Source: Streptomyces katrae (GTDB lineage Bacteria; Actinomycetota; Actinomycetes; Streptomycetales; Streptomycetaceae). Taken from it: a DNA stretch of 64,000 bases. The translations under genes were made by a program, and so were the position numbers. The number at the start of each line of letters is the position of its first letter. Within the stretch, counting starts at the first letter, position 1. The notes beneath the pieces were generated by a model. That model did not search any database, was not told the origin of the DNA, and was given only the letters and a program-made list of their open reading frames with translations. Positions 26,480 to 35,195 of the stretch are shown one piece after another. The stretch lies in NCBI RefSeq assembly GCF_002028425.1, contig NZ_CP020042.1:992001-1056000 (forward strand), given 5' to 3'.

Positions 26480-27790
26480 CTAGTAGGGGTTCACCGGGGG
26501 GTTGGCGGGCGGGGGCGTGGGGGCCGGGGGCGTGGGGGCCGGCGGGGTCGTGGCCGGGGGTGTGGCCGGCGCGGGCGGGTACGGCTCCTCCGTGGCGGTC
26601 GCGGAGGGGGGTTCGGCGGTCTCCGTCGGGGTGCCGTGCGGGGTCTCGGTGGCCGGTGCGGTCTCCGTGGCGGGCGGGGTCTTCGTCGCCGGGCCGGTGG
26701 GCTTGGGCGTCGGCGGGGCGGTGGGCTTGGGCGTCGGCGGGGCGGAGGAGGTGGCCGGCGGGGTGGGCGTGGCGGGTGCGGCCGTCGTGCTGACGGTGGG
26801 CACCGGGGTGGTCACCGGCGGGGGCGGGACCGGCTTGTCGGGCTTCGGGCTGGCGCCGCGCCCGCGTTCGAGCCAGCGGCGGTCCTGGTGGTCGTAGATG
26901 ACGAAGGCGTTCACGGTGGTCTCCGACGGCGCGATGACCACCACCTTCGAAGGCTGGTACGCGGCCCACGGCTCCCCGTACCGCTTCGGGTTGGCCTTCA
27001 GCGCCACCGGCGGACCCAGCGGGTTCCCGCAGGCGCACCGCACCCTCGGCACCCCGCGGTCGTCGACCAGCACGGGCGTCCCGGCCTGGAGCACGGCCTG
27101 GTAGGCGGTGGGGGCGCCGTCGCGGTAGCCGTGGTTGGTGACCCGGGTGTCCAGGCGCAGCTGTACGGGGGTCAGCCCGCGCAGGTAGCCGGGTACGGCC
27201 GCCGGTTCGACGCCGAGGGCGGAGGCGAAGGCGCTGTTCTTGGCGGGCTGCCCGGACAGCGCCCCGATCTGCTTCTCCACGTCGCAGCTGGCGACGTCCC
27301 TCGTGCCGCCGTAGAGGCCGGGCGCGGAACCGCTGACGCTGCGGGTGGCCGTCGTACCGGAGGCCGTGGCGGCGGCCGTGCCGGCGCTCTGGCTGGGCGC
27401 GGGGCTCTGGGGCGGCGGGGTGGCCTGCCGCGCGGCGGTGGACTCGGTGAAGGGGTCCGGCCCGGAGGCGGCGGCCGACTGGAGGAACACCTCGCCCCCG
27501 GCCTGTCCGGAGGATCCGCCGCCGGGCCGGGTCAGCACCACGGCCAGGGCGGCGACGGCGGCCACCGCGACGGCCGCCGTGACCAGCCGGGGCACGGACC
27601 GCCACCAGGGACGGCCGGGCGGTTCCCCGCCACCGCCGCCGGACGGCTCTCCGGGGGGTGCGGGCGGTGGGGGCGTGGACCCCCGGTCCCCGCCCGAGAG
27701 GGGGCCGGAAGGGGGACCCGTGGGACGCTCCGAGGCCGGCGGCTGCGAAGAGGACGGGGGCGGCTGCCCACCGGACGGCTGAGTGGTCAC
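26480..27790 (-). CDS. DUF6777-like single-pass membrane protein
   Basis: 436 aa. A Pro/Ser/Gly-rich cytoplasmic N-terminus (1-75) is followed by one transmembrane helix (about 80-100, SVPRLVTAAVAVAAVAALAVVL). The extracytoplasmic domain (about 110-340) contains EVFLQSAAASGPDPFT, TRDVASCDVEKQIGAL, CACGNPLGPP and VVIAPSETTVNAFVIYD. The C-terminus is a long Thr/Pro repeat (TPPATETA-type). From memory the core resembles the streptomycete DUF6777 family; function unknown. GTG 27790 has GAAGGG upstream; the frame extends further only as a shadow of the streptophobe gene. It lies beside a kinase cluster and may be an extracellular partner. Confidence 0.75.
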   Translation of the reverse strand: MTTQPSGGQPPPSSSQPPASERPTGPPSGPLSGGDRGSTPPPPAPPGEPSGGGGGEPPGRPWWRSVPRLVTAAVAVAAVAALAVVLTRPGGGSSGQAGGEVFLQSAAASGPDPFTESTAARQATPPPQSPAPSQSAGTAAATASGTTATRSVSGSAPGLYGGTRDVASCDVEKQIGALSGQPAKNSAFASALGVEPAAVPGYLRGLTPVQLRLDTRVTNHGYRDGAPTAYQAVLQAGTPVLVDDRGVPRVRCACGNPLGPPVALKANPKRYGEPWAAYQPSKVVVIAPSETTVNAFVIYDHQDRRWLERGRGASPKPDKPVPPPPVTTPVPTVSTTAAPATPTPPATSSAPPTPKPTAPPTPKPTGPATKTPPATETAPATETPHGTPTETAEPPSATATEEPYPPAPATPPATTPPAPTPPAPTPPPANPPVNPY

Positions 27791-27914
27791 GGGCCCTTCT
27801 TCCCGAGCACCGAACGAAAGAATTCCGGACATCTGCCGGACTTCAGGCACTCCTTCCGTCATTGTGTGCGCGGGCCGAGTGGTGGCCGCAAGCCGGGAGT
27901 GCCACGGTTGCAGG

Positions 27915-29180
27915 GTGAGCAGCACCTCCGTGAGGGCAGGACGCGAGGCCCTCGGCGCCGTCGTGGCGGGCTTCGCGGTGATGACCGCGGTGGCCGCCGC
28001 CGGGCTCGCCTGCGCGGGAGCGGCCGACCTGCCGGGCGGCGCGTTCCCCCATGTGGTCGCCGCCGTCGTCGTGATGGCGGCGGGCGGCGAGGTCGGCGTG
28101 ACGGGCGGCGCCGGGGCGCTGGGCGGCGCCGACGCGAGCCTGTCCGTGCTGCCGCTGTCGGTGAGCCTGGCCGGCGCGCTGACCACCGGGTACCTGTTCC
28201 TGCGCCCGCTGCGCCACCGTGCGGTGGCCCGGCCGCGCGAACTGCTCGCCCGGGGCGCCCTGCCGGCCGTGCTGTGGCTGGTCCTGCTCACCCTGTTCGC
28301 GCTCTTCGCCAACCACACCTTCCGGCTGCTGAACGGCGACTCCCCGCTGGAGGACCTCGGCGAACTCCTCGACTCCACCCCGACGGTGGGCTTCCGGGCG
28401 GACCTGCCCGCCACCCTGGGGTTCGGGCTGCTGTGGATCCTGGGCCTGTTGCTGATCGCCCTGCTGGTCTCCCGCCGCGCGCCGCTGCCGGCCGGCCTGC
28501 TGCGCTTCCACACGGCGGTGCGCCCGGCCGCGTTCGCCACCGCCGTGCTGCTCGTCGGGTACGTGGCCCTCGCCCTGGTGATCGGCCTGGTGGTGGCCGC
28601 CACCCAGGGGCACGCCACACGGACCTTCGCCGTGCTGCTGCTCGGCCTGCCGAACCTGGCCTGGCTCGGCCTGACCCTGGGCTTCGGCGGCGCCTGGCAG
28701 GGCCGGGCCGAGGGCCCGTTCGGGCTGCCGGTACCGCAGTTGCTGGACCGGGTGCTGCGCGGGCCGGACCTGTCCACCCTCGACGTGTCCTCCCTCGCCC
28801 GGCACGACGGGCGGGCGTGGTGGCTGGTCGCGGTGGCCGCCCTCACGCTGCTCGGCGCCGGCGTGCTGGCCGCCGTACGCTCCCCGGCGGGGGTGCGGGC
28901 GTGGCAGCACGCGCTGCACCTGGGGGTGGCGCTCGCGCTGGCCACGCTGACGGTCTGTCTGCTGGGGCGCGTCCAGGCGCAGTTCGGGCTGTCCTTGCTG
29001 GGCATCGGGGACGACTCGGGGCTCGGCGGCAGGATCGAGCTCGCCCCGTCGCTGTGGCGGACGACCGGCCTCGGCCTGCTCTGGGGCGCGGTGGCCGGCT
29101 TCCTGGGCGCCCTCCTGGCCCGCCCGCTGCACCACCCCGGGCGCGTGGACGAGCCCTCGCCCGCCCGCCAGGAGCGGTGA
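27915..29180 (+). CDS. Streptophobe-family multi-pass membrane protein
   Basis: 421 aa with about 10 hydrophobic segments and almost no other features. The N-terminus SVRAGREALGAVVAGFAVMTAVAAAGL, the glycine-rich GGEVGVTGGAGALGGADASLSVLPLSVSLAGALTTGYLFLRPLR-like start region, and the end LAPSLWRTTGLGLLWGAVAGFLGALLARP match what I recall of the streptomycete streptophobe family. Members are often found next to Ser/Thr kinases, as here. GTG 27915 is chosen because the hydrophobic core begins soon after it; the longer frame from 27783 would overlap the divergent gene start. Function unknown. Confidence 0.78.
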   Translation: MSSTSVRAGREALGAVVAGFAVMTAVAAAGLACAGAADLPGGAFPHVVAAVVVMAAGGEVGVTGGAGALGGADASLSVLPLSVSLAGALTTGYLFLRPLRHRAVARPRELLARGALPAVLWLVLLTLFALFANHTFRLLNGDSPLEDLGELLDSTPTVGFRADLPATLGFGLLWILGLLLIALLVSRRAPLPAGLLRFHTAVRPAAFATAVLLVGYVALALVIGLVVAATQGHATRTFAVLLLGLPNLAWLGLTLGFGGAWQGRAEGPFGLPVPQLLDRVLRGPDLSTLDVSSLARHDGRAWWLVAVAALTLLGAGVLAAVRSPAGVRAWQHALHLGVALALATLTVCLLGRVQAQFGLSLLGIGDDSGLGGRIELAPSLWRTTGLGLLWGAVAGFLGALLARPLHHPGRVDEPSPARQER

Positions 29181-29246
29181 GCCCCCTCTCGGCGAGGCAA
29201 CAGGCCTGACGCCTCAGGCCCGTCTCCCGGACCTGACGTCCTCTCT

Positions 29247-29266
29247 CCCCCCGAGGCCTCGGGGGG
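29247..29266. terminator. Palindromic terminator between convergent genes
   Basis: A perfect 20-bp palindrome (CCCCCCGAGG/CCTCGGGGGG) in the 92-bp gap between the streptophobe and kinase stops. A second small hairpin (GCCTGA...) lies at about 29203-29218. Confidence 0.6.
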
Positions 29267-29272
29267 ACGGCC

Positions 29273-30280
29273 TCAGGCCCGTCCCCGGAACACCGGCAGC
29301 GCCCACCGGGGCGGCGGAGGCGGGGGCGGCGGCCCCGCGGCCTGCGCGAGGGCGCCCGCCTCCGAGGCGGCTCCGGCGACGGCACCGGCCACCGGTGGGG
29401 CGGCCGGGGCCGAACCCGCCCGGCGCAGGGCCCCGGTGAACTCCAGGCAGCTCGCCCAGCGGTCCTCCGGCGCCTTCGCCAGGGCCTTGGCCAGTACCTC
29501 GTCCACCGCCGCCGTGAGCTGCGGCCGCCGCGAGGAAGGCGCGGGCGGCGGGTCGAACTGGTGGGCCCACAGCAGGGCCATGTCGTCGTCCCGCTGGAAC
29601 GGCGGCCCGCCGGTGAGCATCTCGTAGACCACGCACCCCAGGCTGTACACGTCGCAGCGCCCGTCCACGGGCTTCCCGGCGATCTGCTCCGGAGCCACGT
29701 AGTCCAGGGTCCCGACGAACTGCCCGACGCTGGTGAACCCGGTCAGCGACAGGGACTTCTTCGTCAGTCCGAAGTCCGTCAGGTAGACGTGTTCGGGATG
29801 TTCGCTGTCCGTGCCGTCCGCGACGAGGATGTTGCCGGGCTTGACGTCCCGGTGGACGAGGTCGTGGTCGTGGGCGGCGTCGAGCGCGGAGGCGACCTGG
29901 CCGGCGATCCGGGCGGCCGTCTCCACGGGCAGCGGACCGGTCCGGTCCAGCAGCGCCCGCAGGTCCTGCCCGGCGACGAACCGCATGGCGATGTACAGCA
30001 GCCCGTCCGTCTCCCCCGCCTCGAAGACGGGCACGATGTGCGGGTGGTCGATGGCCGCGGCCACCTTCGACTCGTGGGCGAAGCGCTTGCGGAAGGTGTC
30101 GTTGCGGGCGAGTTCGGGGGCCAGCAGCTTCAGCGCCACCGTCCGGTCCAGCCTCAGGTCGCGGGCCCGGTAGACGACCGCCATCCCGCCGCGTCCGATC
30201 TCGCTCTCCACCAGGTATCCGGCGATCTTCTTGCCCAGCAGGCCGGAGGGCCGGCCGCCCAGCGAGTCGGCGGCGCCCAT
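29273..30280 (-). CDS. Serine/threonine protein kinase (cytoplasmic, no membrane anchor)
   Basis: 335 aa Hanks-type kinase. Gly-rich loop IGRGGMAVVYRA (28-39), ATP lysine Lys51, catalytic HRDVKPGN (Asp145, Lys147, Asn150), DFG at 169-171 and APEQ after the activation loop TSVGQFVGTLDY. The C-terminal 50 residues are Ala/Pro-rich and contain no transmembrane helix or PASTA domain. Its ATG overlaps the stop of the preceding gene as TGATG, so it is translationally coupled to the partner protein and FHA-ABC transporter. It is the likely kinase that phosphorylates sites read by those FHA domains. Confidence 0.92.
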   Translation of the reverse strand: MGAADSLGGRPSGLLGKKIAGYLVESEIGRGGMAVVYRARDLRLDRTVALKLLAPELARNDTFRKRFAHESKVAAAIDHPHIVPVFEAGETDGLLYIAMRFVAGQDLRALLDRTGPLPVETAARIAGQVASALDAAHDHDLVHRDVKPGNILVADGTDSEHPEHVYLTDFGLTKKSLSLTGFTSVGQFVGTLDYVAPEQIAGKPVDGRCDVYSLGCVVYEMLTGGPPFQRDDDMALLWAHQFDPPPAPSSRRPQLTAAVDEVLAKALAKAPEDRWASCLEFTGALRRAGSAPAAPPVAGAVAGAASEAGALAQAAGPPPPPPPPRWALPVFRGRA

Positions 30281-30986
30281 CAGCGCCCTCCGGCCTCGGG
30301 CGTGTCCACGATGCGGGTCGGCTCGTGCCCCGTCTCAGCCGGTGCGGCCGGGGGGCCTGCGGGGTCGGCGGGACCTGTGGGGCCGGTGTGGCCGGCACAA
30401 CCGGTACGGGGGCGCCCGCCGCGGTCTCGGCCTCCGGCGGCGCCACCCGCCCGGGCCCGGGCGCCGGCTCCGGCTCGGGGGCCTGGGCGCCCGGCCCCGA
30501 GACGACCGCGTAGGTCGCCATGCGGCTGCCGTCGGCGTACATCCACCGCCGCGAGGTCTCGTCGTAGAGCCACGCGGACTCCCCGTCGATCACGATGCCG
30601 ACCCTCAGTCCCCGTACGGCCCGTCCGAAGTCCTCGCCGCCCGCCGCGCCGTCGGCGTGGTCCCGGACGGCCCGGCGGTAGCGTTCCAGGGCCTCGGCGG
30701 CCCGGCCCAGCAGCGGTCCGGGGTCCTCGGTCCGGGCGAGGGGCCGGCCGGAGGTGGGCGGCGGCTGCGGCACCGCCACCAGCAGCCGTCCGTCGACCCA
30801 CGCGGACCAGCCGTTGGCGCAGAGGATCTCCGTCCACTCCCCGCGCCGGGAGAGCAGCTGCACGGGCAGGAACGGGTCCAGCGGCGCGGTCGGCCGGGCC
30901 ACGTCCGGCGCCTCCCAGGCGGGCAGCCCCTCCTGCGGCACGACATGGGTGGGGTGGAACTCCGGGATGGGGTCGGGGAAGGTCAT
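30280..30986 (-). CDS. Partner protein of the kinase/FHA-ABC operon (apparent frameshift)
   Basis: The N-terminal frame (ATG 30986, MTFPDPIPEFHPTHVV) encodes about 210 residues. They include WTEILCANGWSAWVDGRLL, an SH3-like strand pattern, and IDGESAWLYDETSRRWMYADG. Near 30350 the good codon bias switches to the frame one base over, which ends with EPTRIVDTPEAGGR and a TGA that overlaps the kinase ATG. One extra base in the six-G run at 30350-30355 would join them into a 235-aa protein. The start overlaps the FHA-ABC stop (ATGA). A real frameshift or a sequencing error is possible; the coupling at both ends favours an error. Function unknown, probably an adaptor. Confidence 0.7.
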
Positions 30987-33361
30987 CGCCGTGGCTGCTT
31001 CCGCATGACGGCCGGCTCCTGCCGGCGCAGCAGCCGGGCCACCGCCAGGCCGAAGAGCACCGACAGCACGAGCAGCGCGGCGATGCACACCAGCCAGCCG
31101 CTCGACTCGTGGTGGAAGATCGGGTCCTGGGTGAGCTTCCCGGGGACGATCTTGGCCAGCTCGATGGTGGCGCCCATCGCGCCCATCGCCCACCGGGAGG
31201 GCGCCAGCCACGCCACCTGTTCGAGGACGGGGACCCCGTAGAGCTTCAGCAGGGTTCCGCAGAAGACGACCTGGACGATGGCGAGGAGGACCAGCAGCGG
31301 CATGGTGACCTCCTCCTTCTTGACCAGGGCGGAGATCATCAGGCCGAGCATCATCGCGGTGAAGGACAGCAGGGCGACGGCGAGGGTGATCTCGATCAGC
31401 GGCGGCATGAGGACGCCCTTGCCGCCCGGGGCGTTCAGGTCCACTCCGGCGAGGGCGATGAGGGTCAGGACCACGGCCTGGGCGACGGTGATCGCGCCCA
31501 GCACCACCACCTTCGACATCAGGTAGGCGGAGCGCGACAGCCCGACGGCGCGCTCGCGCTGGTAGATCACGCGTTCCTTGACCAGTTCGCGGACGGCGTT
31601 GGCGGCGCCCGTGAGCACTCCGCCGATGGTGAGGATGAGCAGGGCGTTGAGTGCCGTCTCGACGTCGAGGGTGCTCCCGGCGAGCGCGCGGGCCATGGCG
31701 CCCATCATGAACGGCAGCGCCACCATGATGACGAGGAAGGTCCGGTCGGCGCTGAGCACGGCGGCGTACCGGCGGACCAGGGTGGACAGCTGGGAGCCCC
31801 AGCTCTGCGCCTTGGGCGGGGGCGCGGGCGGCGCAGCCGCGGCCGCCTGGGCGGCGAGCGGTGCGGGCACCGGGCCGCGGGCGGTGAGCTCGACGTAGCG
31901 CCGGTGGACCGGCGAGCCGCGGAAGGCGCCCGCCCAGTCCCGTTCCCGGTCGTTCTCGAAGGCCTCGAAGGCCTCCGGCCACTCGGCGAAGCCGAAGAAG
32001 TCGAGGGCTTCCTGGGGCGGGCCGAAGTAGGCGACGCGCCCTCCGGGGGCGAGGAACAGCAGCCGGTCGCAGACGTCGAGGCTGAGCACGCTGTGCGTGA
32101 CGACGATGACGGTCCGGCCGTCGTCGGCGAGGCCGCGCAGCATGTTCATCACCGAGCGGTCCATGCCGGGGTCGAGGCCGGAGGTGGGCTCGTCGAGGAA
32201 GAGCAGCGAGGGCTTGGTGAGGAGTTCGAGGGCGACCGAGACCCGTTTGCGCTGGCCGCCGGAGAGGCTGTGGATGGGCTGGTCGGCCCGCTGGACGAGG
32301 CCGAGCTCGCGGATCACCTCGTCGACCCGGGCCTCGCGTTCGGCCCGGCTGGTGTCCTGCGGGAAGCGCAGCTCGGCCGCGTACACGAGGGCCCGGCGGA
32401 CGGTGAGCTGGGCGTGCAGGATGTCGTCCTGGGGGACGAGGCCGATGCGGCTGCGCAGTTCGGCGTAGTCGTGGTAGAGGTCGCGGCCGTCGTAGAGGAC
32501 GGTTCCGGTGTCGGCGGGGCGCAGGCCCGTGAGCGCGCCGAGCAGGGTGGACTTCCCCGCGCCGCTGGGGCCCACGACGGCCAGGAGGCATTTGGCCCCG
32601 ACGGGGAAGGTGACCCCGTCCATCAGGGTCTTGCGGCCGTGGTCGACGGTCACGGACAGGTTCTGGACGTCGAGGGAGACCTCGCCGGTGTCGGTGTACT
32701 CCAGGAGCCGGTCGCCGACGAGGCAGAACGCCGAGTGGCCGATGCCGACGATGTCGCCCTCGGCGATCCTGGCCCGGCTGACGGGGGCGCCGTTGAGGTA
32801 GGTGCCGTTGTGGCTGCCGAGGTCGACGATCTCGTGGGTGCCGTCGGCGAGGGCGCGCAGTTCGGCGTGCCGGCGGGAGACGACGAGGTTGTCGATCACG
32901 AGGTCGTTGGCGGGGTCCCGGCCGATCCGCAGGGCGGTCAGCGCGGGCAGTGCCCGGACGCTGGTGGGCTGGCGGAAGGTGCTGGTCATGGCCGGGTTGG
33001 TGACCGAGGAGGGGCGCGCCGCGGGGGCGGGGGCCGGCGTACGGCCCACGAGGACGGCGCGGGGGCCGTCGACGGCGTTGCCGAAGCGCAGCTCGCTGCC
33101 GGGGCCGACGCTCTCCACGCTGATGCGGTGGCCGTCGGCGGCCCAGGTTCCGTTGGTGCTGTTCTCGTCCTCGACGGTCCAGTGGTCTCCGTCGGGACGC
33201 AGGACGGCGTGGTGCCACGAGACGCGGGCGTCTTCGAAGCAGATCTCGCAGAGGGGGTCGCGTCCGACGTGGTAAGTCCTGCCGGGGCTCATTTCCGTCG
33301 AGCCTCGGGCGGTTTCCAGGACGAGTTCGGGCGCGGTCGGCACTCCGGGGCGCTGGACCAT
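30983..33361 (-). CDS. FHA-FHA-ABC transporter (ATPase plus ABC2 membrane domain)
   Basis: 792 aa. Two FHA phosphothreonine-binding domains come first: FHA1 about 10-105 (GRD at 33-35, VSWHH), FHA2 about 140-215 (GRD at 147-149, VSRRH at 161-165, HNGTYLNG). The ATPase follows: Walker A GPSGAGKST (264-272), signature LSGGQRKR (about 367), Walker B LLFLDEP. An ABC2-type six-helix membrane domain runs from about 530 to the end. This is the architecture of M. tuberculosis Rv1747, an exporter phosphorylated by the adjacent kinase PknF. Here a kinase is two genes downstream in the same coupled operon. Start ATG 33361. Confidence 0.9.
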   Translation of the reverse strand: MVQRPGVPTAPELVLETARGSTEMSPGRTYHVGRDPLCEICFEDARVSWHHAVLRPDGDHWTVEDENSTNGTWAADGHRISVESVGPGSELRFGNAVDGPRAVLVGRTPAPAPAARPSSVTNPAMTSTFRQPTSVRALPALTALRIGRDPANDLVIDNLVVSRRHAELRALADGTHEIVDLGSHNGTYLNGAPVSRARIAEGDIVGIGHSAFCLVGDRLLEYTDTGEVSLDVQNLSVTVDHGRKTLMDGVTFPVGAKCLLAVVGPSGAGKSTLLGALTGLRPADTGTVLYDGRDLYHDYAELRSRIGLVPQDDILHAQLTVRRALVYAAELRFPQDTSRAEREARVDEVIRELGLVQRADQPIHSLSGGQRKRVSVALELLTKPSLLFLDEPTSGLDPGMDRSVMNMLRGLADDGRTVIVVTHSVLSLDVCDRLLFLAPGGRVAYFGPPQEALDFFGFAEWPEAFEAFENDRERDWAGAFRGSPVHRRYVELTARGPVPAPLAAQAAAAAPPAPPPKAQSWGSQLSTLVRRYAAVLSADRTFLVIMVALPFMMGAMARALAGSTLDVETALNALLILTIGGVLTGAANAVRELVKERVIYQRERAVGLSRSAYLMSKVVVLGAITVAQAVVLTLIALAGVDLNAPGGKGVLMPPLIEITLAVALLSFTAMMLGLMISALVKKEEVTMPLLVLLAIVQVVFCGTLLKLYGVPVLEQVAWLAPSRWAMGAMGATIELAKIVPGKLTQDPIFHHESSGWLVCIAALLVLSVLFGLAVARLLRRQEPAVMRKQPRR

Positions 33362-33429
33362 GAACAGATTTTCCCACGATCCGTCCGCCCCGGCATAAGC
33401 GCAGGTCAAGCGGGTCTTATGGGTAATGA

Positions 33430-33444
33430 CAACGGTCCCCGTTG
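33430..33444. promoter_or_regulatory. Dyad in the FHA-ABC/CDF divergent gap
   Basis: CAACGG-TCC-CCGTTG, a perfect 6-bp dyad with a 3-bp spacer, 77 bp upstream of the metal exporter. It could be an operator; no known consensus was matched. Confidence 0.3.
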
Positions 33445-33520
33445 CAGCCTTTGCCGTATGCGCCGGGGTGCGCTTCACTTCACGCGTCGGAACCGAACAG
33501 ACGGACAGACGAGGGACGCG

Positions 33521-34570
33521 ATGACCGGGCACGACAGCCACGACCACGAGCACGGGCCCGCGCACGCCTCGGCACCGGGCCACGACCACAGCCACGGCCA
33601 CGCGGGGCACAGCCACGGTGTGGACCCCGACGCCGACCGCCGCTGGCTGGCGATCGCGCTCGCCCTGATCGGCGGCTTCATGGCCGTCGAGGTGGTCATC
33701 GGCGTGCTGGCCCACTCGCTGGCCCTGATCTCCGACGCGGCGCACATGCTGACCGACGCCGTCTCGATCGTCCTCGCGCTGGTCGCGATGCGGCTGGCGG
33801 CGCGGCCGGCCCGCGGCGGGTTCACGTTCGGGCTCAAGCGCGCGGAGATACTCTCCGCCCAGGCCAACGGCCTGACCCTGCTGCTGCTGGCGGTCTGGCT
33901 GGCGTACGAGGCGGTGCGCCGGCTGATGGATCCGCCGCCGGTGGAGGGCGGGCTGGTGCTGGTGACGGCGCTGGCCGGGATCGTGGTGAACGTGGCCGCG
34001 GCCTGGTGCATCTCGCGGGCGAACCGCTCCTCGCTGGCGGTGGAGGGCGCCTACCAGCACATCCTCAACGACCTGTTCGCCTTCATCGGGACGGCCGTGG
34101 CCGGTCTGATCGTGCTCACCACCGGTTTCGTGCAGGCCGACGCGATCGCCTCGCTCGTGGTGGTGGTGCTGATGGTCAAGGCGGGCTACGGGCTGGTGCG
34201 GGAGTCGGGACGGATCTTCCTGGAGGCCGCTCCGGCGCACCTGGACCCGGACGCGGTGGGCGACCGGCTGGTCGGGCACCCGCCGGTGACGGAGGTGCAC
34301 GACCTGCACATCTGGGCGATCACCTCGGGTCAGGCCGCCCTGTCGGCGCACGTGCTGGTGGAGCCGGCGGGCGACTGCCACGCGGTGCGGCGCGAACTGG
34401 AGGCGCTGCTGTCGAAGGAGTACGGGATCACCCACACCACCCTCCAGGTGGACCACGTCCAGGACGAGCTGCTGACGGTGGGCCGGGCGGGCGAGGGCCC
34501 CGACGTCCCGGACCCGCACTGCGCGGACGCGCACGGTCCGGTCCACCGCGAGGGCCCGCACGAGCACTGA
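33521..34570 (+). CDS. Cation diffusion facilitator (zinc/cobalt exporter)
   Basis: 349 aa CDF transporter with six helices. The N-terminus is very histidine-rich (HDSHDHEHGP, HDHSHGHAGHSHG), and the C-terminal cytoplasmic domain also ends in a His-rich tail. Helix 2 carries SLALISDAAHMLTDAVSIV, the metal-binding site II pattern (H/D residues), and helix 5 carries AYQHILNDLFAF. These are CzcD/ZitB features, giving export of Zn2+ or similar ions in exchange for protons. ATG 33521 has GAGGGA 4 nt upstream. A hairpin at 34591-34623 follows the stop. Confidence 0.93.
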   Translation: MTGHDSHDHEHGPAHASAPGHDHSHGHAGHSHGVDPDADRRWLAIALALIGGFMAVEVVIGVLAHSLALISDAAHMLTDAVSIVLALVAMRLAARPARGGFTFGLKRAEILSAQANGLTLLLLAVWLAYEAVRRLMDPPPVEGGLVLVTALAGIVVNVAAAWCISRANRSSLAVEGAYQHILNDLFAFIGTAVAGLIVLTTGFVQADAIASLVVVVLMVKAGYGLVRESGRIFLEAAPAHLDPDAVGDRLVGHPPVTEVHDLHIWAITSGQAALSAHVLVEPAGDCHAVRRELEALLSKEYGITHTTLQVDHVQDELLTVGRAGEGPDVPDPHCADAHGPVHREGPHEH

Positions 34571-34590
34571 GGCGGCCGCGGCGCTCCCCC

Positions 34591-34623
34591 GCCCCGGCTC
34601 CGGTCACTGACCGGGGCCGGGGC
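34591..34623 (+). terminator. Hairpin after the CDF exporter
   Basis: Near-perfect 16-bp inverted repeat (34591-34606 with 34608-34623, one G-U-type mismatch) with a minimal loop. It ends just before the NUDIX gene start at 34629. Confidence 0.5.
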
Positions 34624-34628
34624 GGGGC

Positions 34629-35147
34629 ATGTATGGGACCGTGACGCAGCCGAAGAGGTACAAACAGAGCGCGGGCCTGCTGCTGTTCCGCCGCCGCGGA
34701 GCCGGTGACGGAGCCGGTGACGGCATCGGCGGGATCGAGGTGCTGCTCGGCCATATGGGCGGCCCCCTGTGGGCGGGCCGGGACGCCGGGGGCTGGGCGA
34801 TCCCCAAGGGGGAGTACGGGCCGGACGAGACCCCGCGCGACGCCGCCCGCCGGGAGTTCACCGAGGAGCTGGGGCTGCCCCCGCCGGAGGGCGCGTACCT
34901 GCCGCTGGGCGAGGTGCGGCTGTCCAGCGGGAAGCTGGTGACCGTGTGGGCGGTGGAGGGCGACCTCGACCCGGCGCTGGTGGTGCCGGGGACCTTCACG
35001 ATGGAGTGGCCGCCGCACTCCGGGACCGAGCGCGAGTTCCCCGAGCTGGACCGGGTGGCCTGGTTCGCTCCCCCACTGGCCAGGAACAAGCTGATCGCCT
35101 CTCAAATCCCCTTCCTGGAGCGGTTGTTGGCCCTCCTGGCGGATTGA
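34629..35147 (+). CDS. NUDIX hydrolase
   Basis: 172 aa. The NUDIX box is GEYGPDETPRDAARREFTEELGL (about 61-83), with the REFTEELG catalytic core intact. The preceding WAIPKGE and following LGEVRLSSGKLVTVWAVEGD are typical of predicted NTP or dinucleoside-polyphosphate hydrolases. The start may be ATG 34629 or the in-frame GTG 34641 (MTQPKRYKQSAG), which gives the usual family N-terminus. The gene stands alone between the CDF exporter and the Tm-1-like gene. Confidence 0.88.
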   Translation: MYGTVTQPKRYKQSAGLLLFRRRGAGDGAGDGIGGIEVLLGHMGGPLWAGRDAGGWAIPKGEYGPDETPRDAARREFTEELGLPPPEGAYLPLGEVRLSSGKLVTVWAVEGDLDPALVVPGTFTMEWPPHSGTEREFPELDRVAWFAPPLARNKLIASQIPFLERLLALLAD

Positions 35148-35195
35148 CCTGACCTTTACTTGCCAACAAACCTCACCTGCATGGACATTGCACAT

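Noticed and set aside
31000..33377. Upstream part of the 1387-codon minus frame shared with the kinase partner
   Set aside because: Outside 30280-30986 this frame is Arg/Pro-rich noise overlapping the FHA-ABC gene.
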